Positions 7,919 to 15,883 of a stretch of 64,000 nucleotides of DNA are shown here, one piece after another (position 1 is the first letter of the stretch; the number at the start of each line of letters is the position of its first letter). A model generated the notes under the pieces. That model saw only the letters and a list, made by a program, of their open reading frames with translations. It did no database searches and was not told where the DNA came from. The position numbers and the translations under genes were made by a program. The DNA comes from an uncultured Christensenella sp. (GTDB lineage: Bacteria; Bacillota; Clostridia; Christensenellales; Pumilibacteraceae): NCBI GenBank assembly GCA_910585955.1, contig CAJUGC010000001.1, positions 124,001-188,000 on the forward strand, read 5' to 3'.

Positions 7919-10900
7919 TTAAGCCTTTTGATTATGTTTGTACTTCTCGGGGTGCTTTTTGTCGTCAAGCACGCGAAGGATGATGAGCACGACTATTGCC
8001 GCGACTATAAGTCCTATGATTATGCCCGCCACAAGCAGTCCTACCGCCCACGGCGACATATCGTAGTAGATTATCGCACCGGGCGCTGCGCCCTGAAGCG
8101 CGTTCGAATTTGCGACTGCGAAAGCTATGTCGTGAACGGCTCGGCGAATCTGCCACTGCGCCGTCGGGCTCGAAAGGTCGTCGCCTGCCGTTGCCGAAGG
8201 ACTCATTTCGACCGCACCGCCCGCTCTGAGCATTTGATCCTTGTTGGATTGGCTGGGCATATCGGTTTGAACAAAGCCTTGGAAGCCCCATTCCTGTTTG
8301 AGAAGTTGGGTTATAAGAGCATAATTCGAACCTGCGGGAGTCGCACCTACGCGGTTGAACGAAGTCATGACCGCAGTTGCACCGCGAACAATCTTCGTCT
8401 TTACCGTTCCTTCGGTATCGGCGATATACTTTACCTGTCTGCGGGAGTTCTTGAATACTTCCTCGAACACCTTGAGATAGATTTCTCTCATTGTTTGCTC
8501 GGTCGCCCAAGTACACATGCCGCTTCCCGCGGTCTTTGCCGTCTCGATGTTGTTGAGAGCAAAATGCTTGAATATCGTGAAGAGTCCGCTGTCTCCCGCA
8601 CCCGAGATCTCGCCTCTGCCGATTGCGCCCGCAAGCACGGGATCCTCGCTGTAGTACTCGGCGTTTCGTCCGCAGAATGCGTTGCGGTGGAGATTCATCG
8701 CAGGTCCCGTCCAACCGTTGAGATAGGTAGTCTCTCCTTCCTTTCTGAACCAATATGCTTCCTGACCCACCGACGCGCCCGTAAGATAGGCAAGTTCCTC
8801 GTTAAACGTGCTTGCAAGTACCGTATTTGCCGCATAACCGCACATCTTGGGGATTTTGTTAAGTCGAGTATCGCCGTAGAACAAGTGAGCAAAGAGTCCT
8901 ATACCTGCCGGACCTTCTGCACTTTTTGTAGCGGGAAGCCCTATTGAATCAAGAGAGCCGAGGTTATACGCGCCGCCATAGAGAAGCTTGGTAAGTTCGT
9001 CGGTCTTGGAATAGTCGATTTGATCGAGCAAAAGTTCCCAGCTTGCGTCGTAGTAATCGAGTCCGCGCATATCGGCAACGGTAAGACCGTTTTGCGCCTT
9101 AGACGTCGGGGCGGTTGCCTTATATACCGCACTGCCTTCTACGTTGCCGAGAAGTTTATCGGTCTTGTAATCGAACGTGCCGTTGCTGTATGCGTCGATA
9201 GTGTCGCAAACAATTTTCGGAGCTTTGAACGAATCTCCCGCGGGAGTTGTGGGTTGGGTGTTCTTCCAATCGGCGCGCGAAAGCATTTTCACAGCCCCCG
9301 AGTTCATATATGTATTGGAGTCTTCGAACCGATTGCTTGCCGCAATGAAGTTGAGGCTGCCGTCGACTGCCGTCACGCCCATGGGGTTGCCCTCGTCGTC
9401 AAGCACCGACTGACCGTCTTTCTCGCTCTGTCTCGGGTTAGTGTTGTCGAACCATTCTTCGCCGATGTGAACGGTTTTTTTGTCCCACTCGTCATGGCTG
9501 TTCTTGCCGAGAGTAATCGTATAGTCGCCGCCCTCGAGCACATATGCGCCCTTGGTACCGTCCTTGTTTTCACGGGTGTAGCAGTACGACGCCATATCCT
9601 CTTTCGAGAACGTGAGCGTAACCTCTCTGCTCTCTCCTGCAGGCACTTCGACTTTGTCGAACGCCACGAGATTCTTTACGGGCTTTTCGATCTTTCTGTC
9701 TATGTCCCATTGCGTGTAAGGAGCGGTGTAGTAGAGCTGTACGACTTCCTTACCCGACTTTGCTCCCGTATTCTTGACCGAAACTTTGACGCTTATTTCG
9801 TCTCCCACGGTATTGAGCGATGTTATCTTCTGCTCGAAAGACGTATAGGAAAGTCCGTATCCGAACGGGAAAACGACCGCTTTGTCGTAATCGAAATTCG
9901 AGTCCATGACTGCCGCCGTCTCGTAATAGCGATAGCCCACATAAACGCCCTCTTCGTATTCCACAAAGGAAGTACCGACGGCTTTGCTGCCCGCCGTTTC
10001 GGCGGAAGTATAGATGTACTCGCCGTAGTTCTTATACGTCGGGTCGTTCAACTGATTGCTTACCCAGATATCCGCCGTTCTACCGGAAGGATTTACTTTG
10101 CCGCAGAGTATGTCGGCAAGCGATTCGGCTCCGTTGCTGCCCGAAAAGCCTATCCAAACGATTGCGTCGACTTCAAGTTCTCCCGACATAAGAGCGCCGA
10201 GTTCCATGGGGTTGCAGGCGTTTATAATAGCAACCACTCCGCCGCCGCAATTCGCTTTGGCAAACTTAATCGTGTTTTTCTCGTTGGCGGAAAGCGCAAG
10301 TTCATGAGGCGTTCCGTCCGCATAGCCGTCGAGCTTGAGGTCGCCGCCCTCGCTCGCGTCTCTGCCGATAAACACGAGACCGACCGTCGAAGCACAACTG
10401 CTTTCGGTTCCGGCATAGATAGAGGGGTTATATTCGTAAAGAAACGTATTGCTACCAGCACAGCCGTTTATCGAACCTATCTCTTGACACGGTATCGTTC
10501 CTGCAGCTTCACCCACCGTTTCCCATTTGGTTGCCTTCATTTTTTCGACGGTTGCTTTATTGACGTTAAAAGTCTTTTCTATCGCCGTCGGAATATCTAC
10601 CGAACACGGGTTCGTCACTTTATAATTGTTGTCATAAAGCGAGCCTCCCATGAGTCCCAATGCCATGCCGTCATGAGGCGAGCCCGAGCCGTATATTCCG
10701 TAAACGGCGTCGTCATAGCGCAGTCCGAACGGAGTGACAGCCGATTTCGCTTCGAGCGGAAGAATGCTCTTGCCCTTGCCTTTCGGAGCGTCGTTCTTCA
10801 TGAGAACGAAACCTTCGTCGGTGACTTTTTTCGCATTCTGCGTCGCCGCCTTTATCGACTCGTCGTACGTCTTATACTTTACGTCATAGTAATTCGTATC

Positions 10901-11086
10901 CCAATTTTCCGTTCCCTTTACGTTCGATATATGACGCTTTCCTCTTCCGAAGAAGGCGTCCATAACGGGCGCAAAAGAATTCATTACGCATACCGCGACG
11001 ATTATGAGTGCAGTCAAAAACACCGCAACGGGAATCATAATCGCCATGAACCTTTTATTGCTCATTCTGAGCTTATCCTTTGCCAT
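7919..11086 (-). CDS. Membrane-anchored, circularly permuted GH3 glycosidase (copy 1)
   Basis: 1,055 residues with reversed GH3 domain order. An N-terminal membrane helix (~13-37) comes first. The alpha/beta sandwich follows (SEGGDL near 247, NPSGRTADIW near 333), then the fibronectin-III-like domain beginning FPFGYGLSYTSFE near 410. A linker contains LSRADW. The (beta/alpha)8 barrel comes last, with YYSEDPVL near 810, KHFALNN near 843, SFNRVG near 910 and the nucleophile region GFVQTDMP near 940. A C-terminal membrane helix (~1017-1040) precedes a basic tail. The GEG/SEGGD glutamate is the likely acid/base and the TDM aspartate the nucleophile. The substrate is a beta-glycoside, but whether glucosidase or xylosidase cannot be told. 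The start has AAGGAG 7 bases upstream. It sits downstream of an AgrC/LytTR pair with its own promoter. Confidence 0.9.
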   Translation of the reverse strand: MAKDKLRMSNKRFMAIMIPVAVFLTALIIVAVCVMNSFAPVMDAFFGRGKRHISNVKGTENWDTNYYDVKYKTYDESIKAATQNAKKVTDEGFVLMKNDAPKGKGKSILPLEAKSAVTPFGLRYDDAVYGIYGSGSPHDGMALGLMGGSLYDNNYKVTNPCSVDIPTAIEKTFNVNKATVEKMKATKWETVGEAAGTIPCQEIGSINGCAGSNTFLYEYNPSIYAGTESSCASTVGLVFIGRDASEGGDLKLDGYADGTPHELALSANEKNTIKFAKANCGGGVVAIINACNPMELGALMSGELEVDAIVWIGFSGSNGAESLADILCGKVNPSGRTADIWVSNQLNDPTYKNYGEYIYTSAETAGSKAVGTSFVEYEEGVYVGYRYYETAAVMDSNFDYDKAVVFPFGYGLSYTSFEQKITSLNTVGDEISVKVSVKNTGAKSGKEVVQLYYTAPYTQWDIDRKIEKPVKNLVAFDKVEVPAGESREVTLTFSKEDMASYCYTRENKDGTKGAYVLEGGDYTITLGKNSHDEWDKKTVHIGEEWFDNTNPRQSEKDGQSVLDDEGNPMGVTAVDGSLNFIAASNRFEDSNTYMNSGAVKMLSRADWKNTQPTTPAGDSFKAPKIVCDTIDAYSNGTFDYKTDKLLGNVEGSAVYKATAPTSKAQNGLTVADMRGLDYYDASWELLLDQIDYSKTDELTKLLYGGAYNLGSLDSIGLPATKSAEGPAGIGLFAHLFYGDTRLNKIPKMCGYAANTVLASTFNEELAYLTGASVGQEAYWFRKEGETTYLNGWTGPAMNLHRNAFCGRNAEYYSEDPVLAGAIGRGEISGAGDSGLFTIFKHFALNNIETAKTAGSGMCTWATEQTMREIYLKVFEEVFKNSRRQVKYIADTEGTVKTKIVRGATAVMTSFNRVGATPAGSNYALITQLLKQEWGFQGFVQTDMPSQSNKDQMLRAGGAVEMSPSATAGDDLSSPTAQWQIRRAVHDIAFAVANSNALQGAAPGAIIYYDMSPWAVGLLVAGIIIGLIVAAIVVLIILRVLDDKKHPEKYKHNQKA

Positions 11087-11145
11087 CTCTTTTCTCCTTA
11101 TTTTTTATTATCCTCCGCATTTTGGCTTTTGCCGAAGACACCCGT

Positions 11146-11174
11146 ATTATAAAATAAGGTTTTTGCTCTTTCAA
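11146..11174 (-). promoter_or_regulatory. Promoter of GH3 copy 1
   Basis: Minus strand TTGAAA (11174-11169), exactly 17 bases, TATAAT (11151-11146), in the 103-base gap after the kinase stop. Confidence 0.7.
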
Positions 11175-11189
11175 TAAGTCTTCCCCGCT

Positions 11190-12542
11190 TTAGCTCAATT
11201 TTTGCCCCGTTTGCAGCGGAATTGCCACATCAAGAGTGAAAACGCAGTCCGACCACGCCGCTTTGAGCCCGCCGCCGTACTTTTCGGAAATAAGCTGCAT
11301 ACTCCTCATTCCGTAGCCGTGGTAGTCCCTGTCGCCTTTGCTCGTCTCGGGCAAACCGTTTGTAAACTTCGGCTTTTCTTTGCAGTAGTTCTCGACATGA
11401 ATGCTTTCCATTCCCGAAATGCGGCGAATGTGCAATTTGACAAAGCGCTCGCTTTTATCTTCCGTTTTCAGACAGCTCTCTATCGCATTCGACAATGCGT
11501 TTTCGATAAGCGAATAAAGTTCGGTCTTGCCCATAAAAGAGAGAGCGCCGCCGTCCGCGATTACCGTGAAAGCTATTCCTTCGCTTTCGCATATAAGACT
11601 CTTTTCGGCAAGCACGACATCTATTATGTCATTGCCCGTTTTGACGGCGCCGTCGTAAATGTTCACTGCTTTTTCTATCTCTTTCAGAGCTTCGCCGTCT
11701 ATAACCTCATGTCCCTCCGACAGAGCGCGTATCTGTTTTTTCAAATCGTGGCATTTTATGTTTATGAGTTCGACGTTCCTGCTGCTGAATTCGTATTGTT
11801 TTCTTTCCCTCGCCCAAAGATCTTCCACTGTTTCAAGCTCCTGTTCCGCAATACGCTTTCCGAGCATGGAAAAAAGCATTCCCACCGCCAAACCGCACGA
11901 AATTATATTGTAGATTCCTATCACCGTTTTATAGGACTTGCTTTCGGGCACATACGGCAGATAGGTCACAACCGTAGACAGCACTATATCTATCACGACT
12001 ATGACCGCGCAGAAAAAAAACAGCGACAGATTTTCCACCTTCAAGCTCTGCTGGCGCCTTATTCTGTATTCTATGAAAGCCCACACAAACCAATAAGTGA
12101 AAAAGTACGCGCAGAAATATGTAAGATACATGAGCGGGTTGCTCTCACCGGAAGGTGCGCCTCCGTAATACGAGCCCATATTTCCGAGGTCGAACGCCGT
12201 CATAGTAAGCGAGTTTATTTCATAAGCTATATGCTGAGTCGTATACGCTATGATTCCGCAGAAAATGAGGTTGACCCAAGACTCGTCGTAGCACATTTTC
12301 ATTCCGATGAGAGTGCTTCCGAACAGTATGAAAAACATCACCGAAGTATACGCGGCGTTGTAGGAAAAAGAAAACAGCGGATACAAAAAGGCGACCGCAA
12401 GACAACCCGATACGGACAAAACCGCCCGCAAGACAAAGCGAGATTTCTTCTTGAGTGTGTAGGTCGCAAGGGCTTCGGCTATCAGAAGCTCCCCCATAAA
12501 CACGAGCTTATACCAAAAGAGCGGCGCGGAAAAATCGAACAT
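11190..12542 (-). CDS. AgrC-like (GHKL/HPK10) sensor histidine kinase
   Basis: 450 residues. About six or seven membrane helices fill residues 1-215, with no large extracellular loop. A coiled segment leads to the H-box (INIKCHDLKKQ, His ~266), an N-box (ENALSNAIESC, ~351) and a G-box (YHGYGMRSM, ~410). This layout matches AgrC/ComD kinases that sense peptides or other small signals. Its ATG overlaps the TAA of the upstream LytTR regulator by one base (TAATG), so they are co-translated. No agrB/agrD-like peptide gene is visible nearby, so the signal is unknown. Confidence 0.9.
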   Translation of the reverse strand: MFDFSAPLFWYKLVFMGELLIAEALATYTLKKKSRFVLRAVLSVSGCLAVAFLYPLFSFSYNAAYTSVMFFILFGSTLIGMKMCYDESWVNLIFCGIIAYTTQHIAYEINSLTMTAFDLGNMGSYYGGAPSGESNPLMYLTYFCAYFFTYWFVWAFIEYRIRRQQSLKVENLSLFFFCAVIVVIDIVLSTVVTYLPYVPESKSYKTVIGIYNIISCGLAVGMLFSMLGKRIAEQELETVEDLWARERKQYEFSSRNVELINIKCHDLKKQIRALSEGHEVIDGEALKEIEKAVNIYDGAVKTGNDIIDVVLAEKSLICESEGIAFTVIADGGALSFMGKTELYSLIENALSNAIESCLKTEDKSERFVKLHIRRISGMESIHVENYCKEKPKFTNGLPETSKGDRDYHGYGMRSMQLISEKYGGGLKAAWSDCVFTLDVAIPLQTGQKLS

Positions 12543-13252
12543 TATCTTACGCTCCCGAAATATGCGGCGACATCCGAAAGAAATTCTTTACGCTTCGGAC
12601 GGCTTATTTTAAGTCTTTCGCCGCTTATCTCTACATCGTCTCCGTCTACTGCTGTAATGTGTGCCAAACTTACGAGATAGCCGATATTGCAACGCGAAAA
12701 TTGGTAGCTCGGAAGCTGCGTTTCCAAATCCTTGAGACTGCCCCAAGCCTCAAAGCTATCGGTTTCGAGATGTATCGTAAGTCTGTGGCGATTGACTTCT
12801 ATATAGCGGATTTCCGATACAGACACTCTTCTCATGCCATGCGCCGTCTTTATAGTTATATCATAGCCCATGCGTGAAGCCAATACTCTTTTTGCCTTGT
12901 CAAGCACAGAAAAAAGCGCTTTTTCCGACGGCGGCTTGACTATGAAATCGAGAGCGTCTACGCTGTAGCCCTTTGTCGCATACTGCCGCATATTCGTCAC
13001 AAAGACTATAAGAGCAAGCGGGTCGGTTTCGCGCAACTTATTTGCCGCCGTCAGTCCGTCGAAGCCCGGCATTTCTATGTCCATGAAAACAATATCGAAA
13101 TCGGCTTTTTGCTTAGTGAGAAACATGACCGCATTCGGAAATTCGCTCACCGAAAAGTCGCCCGCTCCTCGCGCTTCTGCCCAGCTCTTTATGAGTTTCG
13201 CAAGGGTTTTGCGAGCTTCCTCCTCATCTTCTATCATTGCTATTTTAATCAT
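12542..13252 (-). CDS. LytTR-family response regulator
   Basis: 236 residues from the ATG at 13252 (GGGGAGG just upstream, a tight 3-base gap); a longer upstream frame looks spurious. Receiver domain has the acidic patch IEDEEE, phospho-acceptor Asp58 in VFMDIEMPG, Thr in VFVTN and Lys in DFIVKPP. The LytTR DNA-binding domain follows (~130-236: ISEIRYIEVNRH-like region and F-S-R-C-N-I-G-Y-L-V). LytTR regulators bind paired direct repeats. The neighbouring GH3 copy 1 is a possible target by position only. Confidence 0.92.
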   Translation of the reverse strand: MIKIAMIEDEEEARKTLAKLIKSWAEARGAGDFSVSEFPNAVMFLTKQKADFDIVFMDIEMPGFDGLTAANKLRETDPLALIVFVTNMRQYATKGYSVDALDFIVKPPSEKALFSVLDKAKRVLASRMGYDITIKTAHGMRRVSVSEIRYIEVNRHRLTIHLETDSFEAWGSLKDLETQLPSYQFSRCNIGYLVSLAHITAVDGDDVEISGERLKISRPKRKEFLSDVAAYFGSVR

Positions 13253-13300
13253 ACGCCTCCCCACTTCCCGTTTTGGTTTACTCTTGAAATATCCGACTCT

Positions 13301-13329
13301 ATTGTAACACAGTTCGCACTTTTTTGCAA
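13301..13329 (-). promoter_or_regulatory. Promoter of the LytTR/kinase operon
   Basis: Minus strand TTGCAA (13329-13324), 17 bases, TACAAT (13306-13301), about 50 bases before the start at 13252. Confidence 0.65.
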
Positions 13330-13385
13330 ATCTATATTTCCCGCTTTGTTGTTTATTTCGCCCGCTTTGCCTTATACGACAAAAA

Positions 13386-13414
13386 ATTCCGTTGCTTTTT
13401 CTCGGCAACGGAAT
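13386..13414 (-). terminator. Bidirectional-type terminator after the htrA-like gene
   Basis: Perfect 10-bp stem ATTCCGTTGC/GCAACGGAAT with T-rich tracts on both sides, just past the protease stop at 13440. Confidence 0.8.
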
Positions 13415-13439
13415 CTTTTTCTTTTTTTCTATCAATTAT

Positions 13440-14912
13440 TTACGCTATCTTTTCGAAGTCGCTGTGTTCGAGCGTAACGGCGCTGCTGGTGTAAGTCTCT
13501 CCTCCGCGAGTATACTCAAGCGAAATCGTATCGCCGGGGCGCATAGTGAGAATTATATCGGAAATATCGAAGCTCCGATTTACCTTAGTCTTTACTCCGT
13601 CCACAGTTACAGCCGTAATCACGTCGTCTTTTGCCATGTCGAAGCGCGAAGCGATGGAATTGTCCGCAATCGACTGTACGACGACGTTTTCGACGATTTT
13701 TCCGTATCCGCGATCGGCGTCGTAGACATATTTCGAGCCGCTCGACATAACAGTCAAGCCGAGCGTTATCTTATACGCGCCGTTCGTTGCAGAATCTCCG
13801 TCCGCGTCCCAATACAATATATTTTCCACCGTGCCACGCACTATCTCGAGCGGAATGGCATAATTTATATTTTCCTCTTCGGAGCTGCCGGCATTCGCAA
13901 TGCCTATAAGTTTGCCCTCCGAATTGAACAGTCCGCCGCCCGAATTGCCGCCGTAGAGCGCAGTATCCATGCGAATGGAACGATAGGTGCGTTTGGTATC
14001 TATGGTAAGCTCTATGGTGTCGTTGTCTACGCTCACTATTCCTTCCGTAACGCTTATTCCGCCGTCGTCGGGATTGCCGATCGCTATAGCCGTTTCACCC
14101 ACGCTGTATTCGTCCGCAAGCTCTATAGCGCAGACATTGGGATTGACTCTCTTTACATCACTCGTTTTCGCTCTTATAACGGCGAGATCTTTTTCGAATG
14201 TGTAGCCGACTATATCGCAGGCAATACCGTAATCGCCGTAGTCGTATACGGTATATCCGCTTTCGTCCGTATCCGCTTTTCCGTCTTCATCCTTATCTGC
14301 CGTATACGGAGAACTTTCGCTGCCGTACATATAAAGCATGACTTTACGCGCGATCTTGCCGTCGTTCTCGATAAAAACGGCTTTGGAATCGTATATAACG
14401 TGGGCGTTCGTAACGAAATATGTATATCCGCTTTCGGATTCGTCTATAGACCACACCACCGCCGCACCCGTATAAATAGCTATGTCGTATACTGGTCTGC
14501 CGAAAAACGTGTCCGAAACTTGTTCGACGAACTCCGTATAGACTTTACCGACCGAACGCAAACATTTGGCTATCGTTGCGGAATTGTCGCCGGGCGCGTT
14601 TATGGAAAGATACTTGTCGAGAAATTCCGCATAGGAAATATTTTCTCCGGTTTCTTTGATATACGTTTCGTATATATCGGTTATCGTTACGTCTTTGCCG
14701 TCCTCCCCGTCCTTGCCGTCTTTGCCCGGAAGAACCAATGTCTGAGTTTCTCCGTCCGAATATGTGATTATGTACGCCCCGGATTCCCGTCCCGCTTCTA
14801 TGGAAACGATATACCTTTGACTTTCGCCGCAGCCGACGCCGAAAACGGCAATCGATAAAAGCGTAAGCGCCAGCACGCAAACCGTAACTGCATTACAGAG
14901 TTTTTTCTTCAT
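13440..14912 (-). CDS. HtrA/DegP-like serine protease lipoprotein with PDZ domain
   Basis: 490 residues from the ATG at 14912 (GAGGAGA upstream). A lipoprotein signal ends GVGC. A short glycine/lysine/aspartate linker (GKDGKDGEDGKD) follows. The trypsin-like domain has His ~169 in TNAHVIY, Asp ~239 in KDLAVIR and Ser ~324 in GNSGGGLFN. A C-terminal PDZ domain (~370-480) contains MRPGDTISLEY. A loop rich in D-x-D (DKDEDGKADTDESG) between His and Asp looks calcium-binding. HtrA proteases degrade misfolded exported proteins. Being lipid-anchored rather than carried on a membrane helix is less common. Monocistronic, with a strong terminator. Confidence 0.88.
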   Translation of the reverse strand: MKKKLCNAVTVCVLALTLLSIAVFGVGCGESQRYIVSIEAGRESGAYIITYSDGETQTLVLPGKDGKDGEDGKDVTITDIYETYIKETGENISYAEFLDKYLSINAPGDNSATIAKCLRSVGKVYTEFVEQVSDTFFGRPVYDIAIYTGAAVVWSIDESESGYTYFVTNAHVIYDSKAVFIENDGKIARKVMLYMYGSESSPYTADKDEDGKADTDESGYTVYDYGDYGIACDIVGYTFEKDLAVIRAKTSDVKRVNPNVCAIELADEYSVGETAIAIGNPDDGGISVTEGIVSVDNDTIELTIDTKRTYRSIRMDTALYGGNSGGGLFNSEGKLIGIANAGSSEEENINYAIPLEIVRGTVENILYWDADGDSATNGAYKITLGLTVMSSGSKYVYDADRGYGKIVENVVVQSIADNSIASRFDMAKDDVITAVTVDGVKTKVNRSFDISDIILTMRPGDTISLEYTRGGETYTSSAVTLEHSDFEKIA

Positions 14913-15134
14913 GGTTCTCTCCTCAAAGCGTCCCGTATGAAAGGATCTACGCATAATATATATTTTTACCGTACAAACCGTATTTTATAAATCTGCGATT
15001 TATACCGACATTCTATCATATAACGGCGAAAAAAATATGACGCGAAAGTGAAAATTTCGTGTATTTTAACGCTACGTTTCAATAAATCCGAACTTTTATT
15101 ATTCTACCATAAAAGACAAAAACAACGCAAGCTT

Positions 15135-15163
15135 TTGAATATAAGGACAAACAAGAATAATAT
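15135..15163 (+). promoter_or_regulatory. Possible promoter of the rubredoxin gene
   Basis: TTGAAT (15135-15140), 17 bases, TAATAT (15158-15163), about 46 bases before the ATG. Confidence 0.45.
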
Positions 15164-15208
15164 TGCCCCGATAAGAAATACTATTTAAGACTTTAAGGAG
15201 GATTTATT

Positions 15209-15376
15209 ATGATATATATATGCGAAGTATGCGGCTGGAAATACGATGAAAGCGCAGGCTGCCCCGATTGCGGAATCGCACCCGGAACGCCTTGGGAAAA
15301 TGTCCCAGAAGACTTTGTCTGCCCGTGGTGCGGCGTAGGCAAAGACCAATTCTCCCCCTCGGGCGGAGTAATTTGA
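15209..15376 (+). CDS. Rubredoxin with two extra cysteines
   Basis: 55 residues, ATG at 15209 with AGGAGG 7 bases upstream. It has both rubredoxin iron ligand knuckles: CEVCGW near residue 5 and CPWCGVGKDQF near residue 38, plus IAPGTPWENVPEDFVC. It differs from ordinary rubredoxin where the usual D-P-D-N-G turn reads CPDCG (Cys18, Cys21), giving six cysteines. The first four ligands should hold one iron as an electron carrier, often for peroxide or oxygen detoxification. The extra pair could form a disulfide or bind metal. Single-gene transcript with its own terminator. Confidence 0.92.
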   Translation: MIYICEVCGWKYDESAGCPDCGIAPGTPWENVPEDFVCPWCGVGKDQFSPSGGVI

Positions 15377-15395
15377 CAGCCCGATAAAAAGTTTT

Positions 15396-15427
15396 AAAGC
15401 GGCTACGTTGCGTAACCGCTTTTTTTT
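15396..15427 (+). terminator. Terminator between rubredoxin and XRE genes
   Basis: Stem AAAGCGG-x-TACG / CGTA-x-CCGCTTT followed by an eight-T tract on the plus strand; it may also serve the convergent XRE gene. Confidence 0.8.
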
Positions 15428-15447
15428 ATTGCGAAATAATATAAACT

Positions 15448-15762
15448 TCAAATAAGCTTTTCGACGAGCTCGGAAACCGCCGCTTTGTTTTTAACGGAAA
15501 GGCGGCGAAAATTTTGAAGCATTCTCTTTTCGTAAGCCGTAAGTTCCGTTTCGTCCTCCCCCGTCGTAAAAAATTCCGACAACGTTATGCCGAATGCGTT
15601 GCAAATACACGACAGCGTCGTAATAGACGGCAAGGTTCCGCGTGTTCGCATATTGAAAAGCGTAGACTGCGTAAGCCCAGCCTCCTCGGCAAGCTTATAC
15701 AGCGTCCAACCTCTTATTTCTCTCAATTCATCGATTCGTTTGTTTATCTCATACACCTGCAT
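15448..15762 (-). CDS. XRE-family helix-turn-helix repressor
   Basis: 104 residues. HTH_3 domain at ~8-65 (RIDELREIRGWTLYKLAEEAG, then LTQSTLFNMRTRGTLPSITTL, then FGITLSEFF), followed by a short helical tail. Start at 15762 has GGGAG upstream. It is divergent from the giant zinc-ribbon membrane protein. The 120-base gap holds a perfect inverted repeat next to that gene's promoter, so it most likely represses its neighbour and perhaps itself. Signal unknown. Confidence 0.92.
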   Translation of the reverse strand: MQVYEINKRIDELREIRGWTLYKLAEEAGLTQSTLFNMRTRGTLPSITTLSCICNAFGITLSEFFTTGEDETELTAYEKRMLQNFRRLSVKNKAAVSELVEKLI

Positions 15763-15791
15763 ACAAATCTCCCTACCTATAAAATATACAC

Positions 15792-15822
15792 TTCATATGT
15801 GTAATAATACATCACATATGAA
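15792..15822. promoter_or_regulatory. Inverted-repeat operator candidate for the XRE regulator
   Basis: Perfect 10-bp arms TTCATATGTG (15792-15801) and CACATATGAA (15813-15822), 11 bases apart. The right arm abuts the TTGACA box of the divergent gene. Confidence 0.65.
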
Positions 15823-15852
15823 TTGACATATAATATACATTTGTGATATAAT
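15823..15852 (+). promoter_or_regulatory. Promoter of the zinc-ribbon/InlB-repeat gene
   Basis: Consensus TTGACA (15823-15828) and TATAAT (15847-15852) with an 18-base spacer. GGAGGT lies 8 bases before the ATG at 15884. Confidence 0.8.
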
Positions 15853-15883
15853 TGGTTTACATAATTTACGGAGGTAACGAACA

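Noticed and set aside
9020..11152. A 710-codon open frame on the plus strand opposite GH3 copy 1
   Set aside because: It mirrors the real gene, has no recognisable domain and is Arg/Phe/His-rich as antisense frames of this codon bias are; the minus-strand GH3 is certain.
13253..13435. Longer N-terminus for the LytTR regulator
   Set aside because: The extension is basic, overlaps the promoter at 13301-13329 and precedes the real receiver start at 13252.
14690..14740. Collagen domain in the HtrA-like protease
   Set aside because: Only a short GKDGKDGEDGKD linker, too few triplets to form a collagen-like stalk.
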